Below, in pieces: positions 8,640 through 17,121 of a stretch of 50,079 bases of DNA. This DNA comes from Nocardiopsis sp. MG754419 (GTDB taxonomy: Bacteria; Actinomycetota; Actinomycetes; Streptosporangiales; Streptosporangiaceae). The translations under genes were made by a program, and so were the position numbers. A model generated the notes under the pieces. It was not told the origin of the DNA. It saw nothing but the letters and a program-made list of their open reading frames with translations, and searched no databases. The stretch lies in NCBI RefSeq assembly GCF_018207095.1, contig NZ_QOCZ01000026.1, forward strand, positions 1 through 50,079. The letters are read 5' to 3'. The stretch's first letter is position 1. The number at the start of each line of letters is the position of its first letter.

Positions 8640-9735
8640 ATCTCCTACGGCACGGCCCCGCAGCTCACGCCGCCGCAGGCCAGCGGCACGTCCGTGCAGC
8701 GTGGAGACCTCGTCACGGCCGAGGCGACGTCTGCCGCCCGAAATCGCCCCCCACACCGCGATCGCCGAGCACCCGACGGAGACCGCACGGGCACCACCGC
8801 GTCTCGGGACGCCACCGTGCGCGTGCGCACGGTGCGGGGCACCGCCGCGGTGGCGCCCGCGGACAGCGACGGGCGCTCTCCCTCCGCCGACCCGGAGATT
8901 CCGTCGCGGGCACCCCCGCCCACGCGCTTTGCCCCTGCACGCGAAACGCGTCGAGAGCCGTTCGAGGCGCGGAAATCCGCCGCGTTCCGACCCCGATGGA
9001 AGAAAGAACGGGCGGACACCTCACCAGGCATCCGCGCATTCCGCTCCGTGGCCCCTCACGGAAGCGAGCGACGATGACGGGGAGAGCGTTCTCGTGTGCG
9101 TCGAGGCGAACGTCGACCGGCTCTGCTGTCGACGTTCACCGCGTGCCCACGCCCCCGCTCTCCCCGGGCGCGACCGGGGATCCGGGGCTCTCGCCAGGGC
9201 GGGAGCACCGCCGCCACGATCCCGCAGAGGTCATGTCCACCCAGGTCGGGAGGGCCGGCTCGCGCCACGGAAGACGCGGTGGTCGGGTCGGCGATGCGTC
9301 CCTCACGCGAGGTCGAGAATCCCGGGCGGGCCGGCTGCGCCGCCTCGTTCCGCGCCGGCAGGAAAGGATTCCGGTGTTGTTCGGAGAATACCGTCGAGGA
9401 GAACACCAGGACCGAGGGAAATAGCCAGATCCTTCGCCGGGAGGACGCCGGGCGCACCATGGCGAAAGGAACGATCGGGCTTTCCGTAGTGCGACCAGTT
9501 GACCTTTCCAAGGCCTTCCGCGAGTTCCGCCGACAGGGCGACCCGCCGACCCGGGAAGCCGTGCGGCCGTGCCGGTGGCCGTACTCGTGTGAGGCGGGCC
9601 GACCCCGCACCCGAGAACCGGGCCGATACGCTGCAGGGCGGGGAAGACCGCGGGTCTCACGGCGAGGGATTCCCCGAGCGATCACACTCTCGCGGCGTGC
9701 GTCCGCGATCCCGGCGAACGGTGAGGTGGACGGCC
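8640..9735. other. long intergenic region, no gene seen
   Basis: About 1.1 kb without a convincing gene. Several long open frames exist on both strands but are Arg/Pro/Ala-rich, lack ribosome-binding sites and have no steady third-position bias, as expected from random high-GC sequence. No transposase fragment was recognised. Confidence 0.5.
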
Positions 9736-9930
9736 ATGGACAAGCCGCGTGGCGGCGACTCGTTCTCGTTGCTGTACAGGACGGGGTTCCGCATCAACTA
9801 CGCACTCCTGCACGTCATGGGTCCTGCGGCGCTGACCCCCGAAACCGATCCGCGGATCCGCGCGAAGCGGGAGTACGAGCGTCGGCGCGCACTCCACCGG
9901 GAGTGGAAGGCCCGCCAGCGGGCCGCGTAG
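9736..9930 (+). CDS. small hypothetical protein
   Basis: Predicted 64-aa basic protein starting MDKPRGGDSFSLLYRTGF and ending in a charged helix (REYERRRALHREWKARQRAA). GAGGTGG stands six bases before the ATG, and third-position bias is good inside this frame but not upstream of it, so the start is well supported. No domain recognised and no signal peptide. It stands alone between gene-poor stretches. Confidence 0.55.
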   Translation: MDKPRGGDSFSLLYRTGFRINYALLHVMGPAALTPETDPRIRAKREYERRRALHREWKARQRAA

Positions 9931-10319
9931 CCCGACCGTGCGGTGGACATGCGCCGGCGCCGAGCCCCTGGCGAACGACAGGCGCGGTGCGCCCGGCACA
10001 CCCGCGGGTTGAATCCGCCGGTGGTTCCGGCATCCGCCTCATCCGCCGCTGCCCAAGGGTGTCGGTGAGCGGCTCGCGCACGGTCGGCTCGGTGCCCTGG
10101 ACGGTGTGGCCCCAGGTGTCCGTCGGCCGGTCGGCGCGTACCCCGACGGAGGCCTCGGGGCAGGTACGGCTCCGCCCGGGCCACCGCCGGCTCGTAGGTG
10201 CGCGGGCCGGTGTCGTCGACGTCCGCGCAGGAGCCCAGGAGCGCATCGCTGAGCAGTGCCATGGGGGCGACATTCCTCAGTTGCCCGCGCAGGCGCCGGC
10301 GTGACCGGCACCGCGCCCC
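9931..10319. other. intergenic region with possible decayed coding sequence
   Basis: On the minus strand an ATG at 10262 opens a reading frame beginning MALLSDALLGSCADVDD that seems to continue in a second frame (about 10150-10060) with DTWGHTVQGTEPTV. This may be a frameshifted remnant of a small protein. I recognise no family. Confidence 0.25.
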
Positions 10320-10643
10320 TCAGTCGGCGCCGCCCGTGGCATCGTCGGGCGCGACCCGAACGAGGATCTTCCCACGGCCGTCGCCCCGGAAGAGGCGTTC
10401 GAGCGCCTCCGGCGCGTGCTCCAGCCCCTCCAGGACGACCCGCTCGTGGCGCAGCCGGCCGTCGCCGAGCCGGACGGCCAGCTCCCCGGTGATCTCGTCG
10501 AAGCGGTCGGCGTGGTCGGTGACCAGGAATCCGTGTGCGGTGGCGCGCTGCTCGACCAGCTCGACCAGGTTGCGGATGCCATGACGCTGGGCGGGGTCGG
10601 CGCTGTAGTCGGCGATCATCCCGCACATCGCGATTCGCGCACC
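10320..10643 (-). pseudogene. 3' fragment of NADP-dependent (CurA/LTB4DH-like) oxidoreductase
   Basis: About 107 codons matching the C-terminal end of medium-chain NADP-dependent oxidoreductases of the curcumin reductase/leukotriene B4 dehydrogenase type: GARIAMCGMIADYS, then VEQRATAHGFLVTDHADR, RLRHERVVLEGLEHAPEAL and GKILVRVAP. These correspond to the end of the NADP-binding fold and the C-terminal barrel strand. The N-terminal two thirds (about 220 residues) are absent; upstream sequence in the same frame is unrelated. No start codon or RBS is present, so it is a truncated remnant. Confidence 0.75.
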
Positions 10644-11051
10644 GGTGTTGATCGTTCCTCCACCCTGGGGTGCCGTCAACGAACGTGTCACCGGCCGCGA
10701 ACGACTGGTCCGGGCGGGGTTGTGCCGCCATCGGTCCGCGTCCGCGCTGTCCACAGCAGGCGATTCGACCACGGCGCATGAATCGACCGACGAGATCATC
10801 CGTGTGCGCGCAGGTGCCCGGAGCCGTCGAGGCGAGACTGCCGGCTCCGACGTACTCGACGGGGAAGAGGCACCGTGGCGGCAGAGGCGACCAGCACACC
10901 AACGCCGCCCGCGCAGGACCTGGGGCAGACGATGTCGGGCAGGTGCGGACCACGCTCTGGCGGGCGCGGCCTGGTCCCCCCGGGTGGAGCAGGCCCTTGA
11001 CCGTGCCCGGGGTGGCATTCCGCCCCGGCCTGGAAACGGCCCCGGGGCCTG
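10644..11051. other. region between gene fragments, nothing recognised
   Basis: About 400 bases separating the oxidoreductase and membrane-protein remnants. It is open on both strands only because stops are rare at this GC content. No RBS, no known motif. Confidence 0.4.
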
Positions 11052-11409
11052 ACTGGTGGCCTGGAGGAGGAACCCCGCACCGACCAGGATCGAGAGCCCA
11101 CCGCTGAGGATCATGGGCCACTGGCCGCCCAGGCCGCGGCGCCCGAGCGCGACGATGAGTCGCACCGCGCCGGCGGTGATCGCCCACAGGCCCCAGATGC
11201 TCAGCACCGCGGCCGATCCGGTCGCCGCGAAGACCGCGAGGGCGATCACGGCGAGCGTGCTCAGGCCCATGTTGACGGCGAGCGCCACCCCCGGGCGAGC
11301 CGACCCTGAGGACCGGAAGTCGATCACCGCGCACAGGAGGTCGAACGCGGGGTACAGCACCAGCAGCAGCACGACCGCCGGGGTCACCGTGGACGCCGTC
11401 AGTGCCACC
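11052..11409 (-). pseudogene. fragment of a multi-pass membrane protein
   Basis: About 119 codons with three or four hydrophobic segments (VVLLLVLYPAFDLLCAVIDF, STLAVIALAVFAATGSAAVL, WGLWAITAGAVRLIVAL, ILSGGLSILVGAGFLLQA). The pattern, including GLGGQWPMILSGGLS, is like small DUF308/HdeD-like actinobacterial membrane proteins. The normal N-terminus is missing: upstream the frame runs straight into the tail of a recombinase fragment, so the two remnants are joined in frame. No start site of its own. A fused, expressed product cannot be excluded but is unlikely. Confidence 0.55.
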
Positions 11410-11963
11410 GCGTTGGGCAGGGTGTAGCGGCGGGTGGTGTCGGTGTCGGCGTGCCGCATCAGCTCGGCGACCAGGACCACGTCCGCCGGCGCGGAAGCGA
11501 CCGCGCACGAGGTCGGTGCCGAAGGTGTGGCGCACAACGTGCGGACCGAAGGCCTCGCCGCCGTCGGCCGACCCGATCCCCGCCGCGGCACCCAGGGCGC
11601 ACACCACCGAGTTGGCGGTCCGGGTGGACAGACCTGCGCCGTCGCGGTTGCGGATGAGCGGCCCCGGCGGGCCGACCGAGCTCGTCCGGCGGCTTCTCCA
11701 GCGTGGCGCGCACCTGTGCGTGCAGGGGCACGGCGCAATCCTTGCCCCGCACCCGCACGCTGCCCTCCCTCGCTGACAGACGGTCGTCGGCACACCTCCG
11801 GGACCACGATCTCCGTGACGCGCAGGCCCGCGTAGGAGGCCAAGCGACAGACGGCTCGGTCGCGGGGCGCAGCGCCGCGGGCCACGGCCCGTAGGAACCG
11901 CAACAGGGTCCGCTGCTCCAACGCCCGGGGCGAGGTCGGACGGGCCAGGTGTTCGCGCACCAT
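11410..11963 (-). pseudogene. tyrosine recombinase (integrase/Xer-type), frameshifted
   Basis: Remnant of a phage-integrase family recombinase read in three frames. From ATG 11963 the first frame gives the core-binding end and box I Arg in YAGLRVTEIV. A second frame supplies REGSVRVRGKDCAVPLHAQV (the Lys strand). A third supplies RNRDGAGLSTRTANSVV and the box II motif PHVVRHTFGTDLV. The first frame resumes with ELMRHADTDTTRRYTLP, carrying the late His and the Tyr nucleophile. All catalytic residues can still be found but at least three frameshifts separate them. It faces away from the DUF6924 gene and may be the relic of an integrated element. Confidence 0.75.
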
Positions 11964-12039
11964 CGCGGGGCGCCGGTTTGTCGGGCCCGCCCGGTACAAC
12001 GGGACGGACCGCACGCCGCGACCCCGAAGAGGCCCCCTG

Positions 12040-13101
12040 ATGTACCCCGACCTGCCCCCACTCCCCGACGGCGAGACCGAGCGCGTGCCCGGCGCGTTGC
12101 TGGTCCGCGGCGACTGTGACGACAGCACCTGGAACGACGTGCTCTCTCGTATGGGAGAACTGCCCGGCACGGTCACCCACACCCCCGGGCAAGCCCTGCC
12201 CCCGGCCCAGGGCCCCATTCCCCGGCGCCTGCTCGTGGCCCAGGACCCCGCCAGGCGGGGCGTCACCCCCATGGAAGTGGCGCGGGCCCTGAGCGGTGAG
12301 AGGGCCTGGGTTCCCGACCTGGTCCTGATCGCCGACCGTGGTACCACCAGTGAGGCCGACCTGCGACCGCTCATGGCCTTTCTCCCCAGCGACGACGACC
12401 TCTACCGTTTCCGCGTCACGCCTCGCCAGGCGGCCATGACCTACCTGGTCCTGCACCGCCCCAGCATCGAAGACACCCTGGACCACCACAAGGATTGCGG
12501 CGCCGCCGAGGTGGAACTCGAACCCGGTGAGTCCTACGAGGACTGGTCGGAAGGCTCCCTGGACCTGATGGGCGCTGTCCTGGAGACGGCGGCCCGCCCG
12601 CCCCTGTACCAGCCGCCCGCCGCTCCCCTGCCCGTGATCACCCAGAACAACTGGGGGCTGCTCGTGCGCACCGATTTCAGCGACGACCGTGCCTGGGCGG
12701 CACTCGCGGCGGACGCGGACCGCCACGACCCCCGGATCGAGACCCTCGAGGAATACCAGCCCTACGTGCAGATCGTGGACGACCCGGCCTTCGCGGGGGC
12801 CACACCGGAGCAGGTGATGGCGATCGTCCGCCCGAACGATGACGAAGACGAGGAGACGGGCGAGGAAGTGGTGGTGATCGCCGACCAAGCCTCCATGGGC
12901 GGGTCGGACCGCACCGTCCTGGTCGTGCCCCTGGAGGACAACGTCGGGTGGTCCTTCCGCCTGCCACCGAGCGAGGTGCGGAGTATGGCGGCCAACCTGT
13001 TCGTCTGCAACAACGACATCTCGGACTGGATGAATCGGGGCTCGTCGGACGGGCCGGCGGTCATGACGGAAAGGGAGAGGCGATCCTGGCGGGGCTGGTG
13101 A
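12040..13101 (+). CDS. DUF6924 domain-containing protein
   Basis: Predicted 353-aa cytosolic acidic protein. The C-terminal half (from about residue 205) resembles the DUF6924 family: LLVRTDFSDDRAWAALAADA, YQPYVQIVDDPAFAGATPEQ and SSEVRSMAANL-like ending with FVCNNDISDW. The N-terminal half repeats the theme weakly (ALLVRGDCDDSTWNDVL, then VPDLVLIADRG), so it may be an internal duplication. No catalytic residues are known for the family. The ATG at 12040 has no strong RBS. It is divergent from the recombinase remnant, sharing a short 76-bp region. Function unknown. Confidence 0.7.
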   Translation: MYPDLPPLPDGETERVPGALLVRGDCDDSTWNDVLSRMGELPGTVTHTPGQALPPAQGPIPRRLLVAQDPARRGVTPMEVARALSGERAWVPDLVLIADRGTTSEADLRPLMAFLPSDDDLYRFRVTPRQAAMTYLVLHRPSIEDTLDHHKDCGAAEVELEPGESYEDWSEGSLDLMGAVLETAARPPLYQPPAAPLPVITQNNWGLLVRTDFSDDRAWAALAADADRHDPRIETLEEYQPYVQIVDDPAFAGATPEQVMAIVRPNDDEDEETGEEVVVIADQASMGGSDRTVLVVPLEDNVGWSFRLPPSEVRSMAANLFVCNNDISDWMNRGSSDGPAVMTERERRSWRGW

Positions 13102-13142
13102 TCGAGTCATCGTTGTTGGGGGGTGTGGAGGATCAGGGGTCG

Positions 13143-13196
13143 AGAAGGATGGCTGCGGGATCGGGCGGTAGCGCCGTGACCTGACCCCCCCGCAAC
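13143..13196. repeat. partial copy of a dispersed intergenic module
   Basis: The stretch GGATCGGGCGGTAGCGCCGT at 13158-13177, followed by GACCTG, closely matches 39936-39960 and, inverted, 45613-45640. In those places the module adjoins a strong terminator; here the terminator is reduced to CCCCCCCGCAAC at 13185-13195 with no second arm. It directly abuts the IS30 remnant. Confidence 0.5.
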
Positions 13197-13320
13197 TCAT
13201 GGCGAATTCCGGGGATCGTGGCAACACAGTGATCGACCGGCTGTCGCCAGGAACTCAGCGAGGCGCTCGGCCGGGGTGTCCTGGCCGAGCGTTTTGCGTG
13301 GGCGGCTGTTCAACTCGGCC
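13197..13320 (-). pseudogene. IS30 family transposase, 3' remnant
   Basis: About 40 codons reading AELNSRPRKTLGQDTPAERL then AEFLATAGRS, the characteristic C-terminal end of actinobacterial IS30 transposases (normally LN.RPRKTLGW.TPAE). The preceding DDE domain and helix-turn-helix are absent. Only a scar of an insertion sequence remains. Confidence 0.7.
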
Positions 13321-13479
13321 GCGCCCACCGGTGTGGCCCTGCGGCGGTCCCGTCCGCCCCGCGCAGGTCACGATTGCGGACCGGCCTCTACCGCGCCCGC
13401 GGGTCGCCCTGGCAGGATTCCCGTGCCGAGCGCCGTACACCCACGCCGCACGGAACACCAGCACGGCCCAAGGAGCATG

Positions 13480-14214
13480 ATGACACGTCCGGACACGAGG
13501 GTCCCCGGTCTCCTGCCCTGCACGGCCGCGGTGGTACTCCTCCTCACCGGCTGCGCCGACGGGAGCGGGCCGGTCATCACCGAGTCCGCCACGTCCTCGT
13601 CCCCGGAGCAGACCCCTCCGCCTCCGGCGGATCCGGCCGCGTGGGCCGACGAGCGGTTCGGCGCGTTCGAGGAGGTCGTCTTCGAGGGGACCTCCTCGGA
13701 GCGCCTGGAGCTGCCCGACCAGGTGCGGGACGCCGGGGCGATGGTCCTCGACGTCGTCTACGAGGACGGCGGGGAGGAACTCATGCTCTTCACCCTGGAC
13801 GCCGACGAACGATTTTCCGAGGTGCTCCTGGACACCTTCCTCCCCATCACCGGCGACGACGAGGGCTCGTTCTCGGGGCAGGCCCTGAGCGTGGGCGAAG
13901 CGGCCCTGCTCGCGGTGGAGGCCGACGGCGCGTGGAGCGTCACGCTCCGGCCGGCCTCCTCCGCACCGGAGCTGCCCGGCGCCGGGAGCGGGCACGGGGT
14001 CTTCCTCTACTCCGGGCCCGGCGGCGACGTGGGCGTCCGGGGCACCGGGGCCGAGGGCGGGTTGGCGGTCCAGGAGGTCGGCGGGCAGGCGACGGTCCCG
14101 TCCCGGGCCGCCTTCCTACAGTTCGAGGAGCTGGAGGGGGGCGGGAGCCTCGCGCCCGGCCCGTCCCTGGTGCACGTCACCCACAACGGGGACTGGTCGC
14201 TCGTGCTGCCGTGA
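13480..14214 (+). CDS. putative secreted lipoprotein
   Basis: Predicted 244-aa lipoprotein. A short Arg-containing start, a hydrophobic stretch PCTAAVVLLLTGC ending in a lipobox Cys near residue 21, then a Ser/Thr/Pro linker. The mature part is acidic with repeated beta-strand-like segments (MVLDVVYEDGGEELMLFTLD, HGVFLYSGPGGDVGVRG, SLVHVTHNGDWSLVLP). No named domain recognised. AAGGAG four bases before the second of two adjacent ATGs favours 13480; ATG 13477 is the alternative. Monocistronic. Confidence 0.75.
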   Translation: MTRPDTRVPGLLPCTAAVVLLLTGCADGSGPVITESATSSSPEQTPPPPADPAAWADERFGAFEEVVFEGTSSERLELPDQVRDAGAMVLDVVYEDGGEELMLFTLDADERFSEVLLDTFLPITGDDEGSFSGQALSVGEAALLAVEADGAWSVTLRPASSAPELPGAGSGHGVFLYSGPGGDVGVRGTGAEGGLAVQEVGGQATVPSRAAFLQFEELEGGGSLAPGPSLVHVTHNGDWSLVLP

Positions 14215-14447
14215 CACCGCAGGCGCCGAGCGCGCAGCCTGCGGTCGGGTCGGCGCACCCGCCGCTCACGCCTTCCGGCATGGTGAACACGTCCTGGCCG
14301 CCTCCGCATCATCCGTCCGAGGTCCGCTGTCAGCCGGAATCGTCCCCGGGGCCGCGTCCCGTGCCGGCGTCCCCTGGAGTACGCTCGCGTTCGGCTCCAC
14401 GCATTTCCCAGGAGTCGCCCCCCACCCCCGCATCCCGAAGGCCCGCC

Positions 14448-14522
14448 GTGGACCTCGCCGCCTCCCTCTTCCTGTTCGTCTTCGTGGTCCTGATCTTCGG
14501 AGCCATGGGGTACGCGGCCTAG
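14448..14522 (+). CDS. possible 24-aa membrane peptide
   Basis: GTG start six bases after GAAGG, encoding VDLAASLFLFVFVVLIFGAM plus GYAA: essentially one transmembrane helix. Third-position bias is good and the RBS is well spaced, but with so few codons the case is weak. It could also be the leader of the membrane frame that follows after the TAG. Confidence 0.35.
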   Translation: MDLAASLFLFVFVVLIFGAMGYAA

Positions 14523-14564
14523 CGGAGCACGTCCGAGGCGAGGCCACCTGGTTCTGCGCAGGGC

Positions 14565-15009
14565 GGGAAGCGCAAGGGGAATCTCCTGCTGCGGCTGGTC
14601 GTCTGGGTGGGGTACGGCCTGGCCATGGCACTGCTGGTGACGGACCCGGCGCTGCTCTTCGTGCTCGCCCACAGCGAGCTGAGGCCCCCCGGGTGCTATC
14701 CGGTCATCGGGGGGAGCTTCTGGGGGGTCACCGTCCATGAGCCAAGAACTCTGTGTCCCTCTGGCCGTCTCCCGGCTGGGATGGGCCCTGGTGCTGTCCG
14801 TGGCCGCGGCGGTCAGCCTGGGTGCCCTGGCTCGGAAGTCCATCCACGACAGCCGCTGGCCCTCGCCCCCGCACGAGCTTCTTGCCGCGGACCGAACGGT
14901 CCCTGATCTCGAAGACGTCCACAGCGCCCCTTCACCGGTGGGGTGCCGCAACGACCACGAGAACTCAGGGATGTCGCGGGGACTTTCACCTGTCCGCGCC
15001 ACGAGATGA
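14565..15009 (+). pseudogene. possible frameshifted two-helix membrane protein
   Basis: One frame has coding-like codon bias from about 14565 to 14739 with a hydrophobic helix (GYGLAMALLVTDPALLFVLA). The bias then moves to the next frame, which opens with an ATG at 14737 and encodes a second helix (RLGWALVLSVAAAVSLGALA) and a polar tail ending at 15009. The switch suggests a single gene with an indel near 14740; alternatively the second half is a separate 90-aa membrane protein. No clear RBS for either part. No family recognised. Confidence 0.3.
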
Positions 15010-15048
15010 CGTGTCCCGCCCCCGCAGCCGGCTCCCGGAAAGTGTGAC

Positions 15049-15905
15049 TCACCGACGACTTGTGCACTCGGCCAGGAGCCCTGATCGCCCCTCTTCGATC
15101 AGTGCCGTCCCAGAGCCGTTCGTCCGAGGGTCTTCCTCCTGCGGCGGCACCTGGCCTCGGTCTCCGTGGCTCCGCCTGACGGCTCGCAGTGCCTGGAGTA
15201 CGGGAATCGCTGTGAGCCCGTCCTCGTCGAGGTACATCCAGTGGATCCGGGAGGGGCGTCGCCGCGACGGGCAGTGAATGATCTCTGGTGGAGTGACGAT
15301 GAAGCCCGCGCTCACGTCGTGTTCGGTGTCCGGGATCGGTTCCTCGGTGACTTCCGGGGCGTGCACGGTGGTGACGATGAGCGTGGCGTCGGGGACCAGG
15401 CCGGAGTGCGCGAGCAGGCCCCTTTCGATGTCGCTGTATCCGGCTCCTTTTCAGATGCGGACGCCGTTGAGGTCGACCGCGACGCTGCCGCAGACGATGA
15501 CGTCCACCGCTCGCATGCGTCCTGGGTGTGTTCGGGGGGCGTGTTGGGCGGCTGCGGTGCCGGAGGCGACGGCCTCGGGCGCGGTGGGTGTGGTCGGTGG
15601 GGGTCGATCAGGGAGAAGGGGTTCGGGGTGGCGATCGTGGGCACCGCCGTGTAGAGGAGTTTTCCTTGGTCTACGGCGGCCCGGCGTACTTCTGGTTGTG
15701 CTCGGTCCGGGTCGGCATTGATGACCTGGGCACCGGCCCGGCCGGGGTGTGGGCCCAGGAGCCGGGCGGCGCGGTCGGCGCCGTGGAAGTTCGGGATCTT
15801 TCCGTGTACCGGTCCGGTGCGGCCGATGTTCTCGTTGCCCAGGCGGGCCCACGTCTTCTCGCGGAGGTGGTTCTCGGCTTGGGTGTGGTGGTCGGGTGCG
15901 GGCAC
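15049..15905 (-). pseudogene. 5-formyltetrahydrofolate cyclo-ligase-like protein, disrupted
   Basis: Remnant of the 5-formyl-THF cyclo-ligase (MTHFS-like) fold family. The first frame (from 15905) gives GPVHGKIPNFHGADRAARLL, ADPDRAQPEVRRAAV, QGKLLYTAVPTIATPNPF. After a frameshift near 15590 the second frame gives MRAVDVIVCGSVAVDLNGVR, then a TGA at 15451-15453 exactly where the family has Gly in GKGAGYSD, then KGAGYSDIERGLLAHSGL, IVTTVHAPEV, TEHDVSAGFIVTPPEIIHC and IPVLQALR. Every part of the fold is present but two lesions break it. A single G-to-T change (GGA to TGA) explains the stop. Confidence 0.75.
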
Positions 15906-15911
15906 GAGGTT

Positions 15912-16121
15912 CTATCGGCTGAGCCGGTCGACGAGGCGGCCTTGGACGTCCGCGACGGGGGGTGTGGTGCGCCGGGGGTCGAGTTCTTCGAGCGCGGTGG
16001 CGATCAGGGAGGCGGCCCCGCCGGGTCGTGTGGTCTGGGCGATGTCCAGGGCCTCATGGAGCGCGGTCACCGTGGAGTGGGGTTCACGACCATCTCGTCC
16101 TCGCCTCGCGGGGATCCTCAT
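15912..16121 (-). CDS. hypothetical protein, possibly partial
   Basis: 69 codons with good codon bias at the end: TALHEALDIAQTTRPGGAAS, LIATALEELDPRR, ADVQGRLVDRLSR. The first 15 residues look non-coding, so it may be the 3' end of a larger gene. It lies six bases upstream of the disrupted cyclo-ligase-like gene and could have been co-transcribed. No family recognised. Confidence 0.35.
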   Translation of the reverse strand: MRIPARRGRDGREPHSTVTALHEALDIAQTTRPGGAASLIATALEELDPRRTTPPVADVQGRLVDRLSR

Positions 16122-16183
16122 GTGTGGAATCCGGAGCCGACGGCGGCAAGCCCGGAGGGCGGTCCCTGACGGAACCGACGCCG

Positions 16184-17005
16184 TCAGAGCGGCTTCACGG
16201 GCGGGTTGTCAAGAGTCAGGGCCGTGCAGCGGACCCCGCCACCGCCCTTGGACAGCTCCGTCGTGTCCAACTCGACCACGCGCAGGCCGCGCTCGCGCAA
16301 TGCGTCGGCCAAGCGCGGCACACCACGCGTCATCGTCACCACGCTGCCGTCGCTGACCAGGTTCAGGGCGAAGCGTTCCGCCTCCTCTTCCGTCACCTCG
16401 ATCAGATCGAGCCCGAGCGCGCGAAGGCGTCCCAAACTCGGAGCGTCCAGTGCCCGAGGGCAGTAGGCGAGGACGCCCGCATCGCCGACGCCGGTTCTGA
16501 CGACCGCCACAGCCAGGTCCAGGTCGTACCAACGCGCTCCCACGGTGCGCAGTGGCATCACCTCGTATTCGAGTTCTCGAGCCAAGACTTCATGCATCCG
16601 GGGATCGGTGCGCTGACCGTACCCGGCCAGCAAGAGATCGCCCACCGCCAGTGCGTCACCCTGTCCACTGAAAGCGTAGGGCGCCTGCACGACACGGTAG
16701 CCGCGCTCCTCCAGCCATTCCTGGAAGTACGGCATCTCGGCCTCGCGTTCGGGCGGCGGACTCCCCAGGACGGCCCGGTCTCCGCGAACCACTGCGGCGT
16801 TGGCGGTGAAGACCATGTCCGGACACTCAGGCGCCGACGGGACATACTCCACCTTGCGTCCGGCCGCCAGGTGCGCCGACACGATCGCGTCATGCTCCCT
16901 GACAGCCGCCGCAGGATCGGGCTGAACGCTGGTGTGCATGTAGGGGTTGATCTCGTAGTCGACCCGGAAATGGGCCGCGTCGGACACGAGCAGTTCACTG
17001 TTCAC
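16184..17005 (-). CDS. arginine deiminase/dimethylargininase-like (guanidino-group modifying) protein
   Basis: Predicted 273-aa protein of the amidinotransferase/arginine deiminase fold (N,N-dimethylarginine dimethylaminohydrolase-like). Visible are CPDMVFTANAAVV (substrate-binding acid with the FTAN turn), a beta-propeller-like repeat pattern, and the nucleophile Cys near the C-terminus in LSKGGGGVRCTAL. The strand expected to carry the catalytic His (usually YHLDTA or similar) reads RWYDLDLAVAVV, Asp in place of His, so activity may be lost or altered. AAGGAA seven bases before GTG 17005 sets the start. Neighbours are a solute-binding protein and an MFS transporter on the same strand, suggesting amino-acid or guanidino-compound metabolism. 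Confidence 0.75.
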   Translation of the reverse strand: MNSELLVSDAAHFRVDYEINPYMHTSVQPDPAAAVREHDAIVSAHLAAGRKVEYVPSAPECPDMVFTANAAVVRGDRAVLGSPPPEREAEMPYFQEWLEERGYRVVQAPYAFSGQGDALAVGDLLLAGYGQRTDPRMHEVLARELEYEVMPLRTVGARWYDLDLAVAVVRTGVGDAGVLAYCPRALDAPSLGRLRALGLDLIEVTEEEAERFALNLVSDGSVVTMTRGVPRLADALRERGLRVVELDTTELSKGGGGVRCTALTLDNPPVKPL

Positions 17006-17121
17006 GTGCGTTCCTTCGAGAAAGGTGGGACCAGCCTGAGCGTGAGAGAAGTGGCCGAGAGAGAGCCCGGAACGGCTCACGGATCCCTCGCCGGCGCTCC
17101 GATGATTCGGCGGCGCGAGGC

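Noticed and set aside
8606-9424. 272-codon plus-strand frame in the gap
   Set aside because: No RBS, no steady codon bias, composition of random high-GC DNA.
10039-13227. A single reading frame of over 1000 codons on the minus strand
   Set aside because: It crosses antisense to the DUF6924 gene and through several unrelated gene fragments; composition is Arg/Pro/Gly-rich and only short pieces resemble known families.
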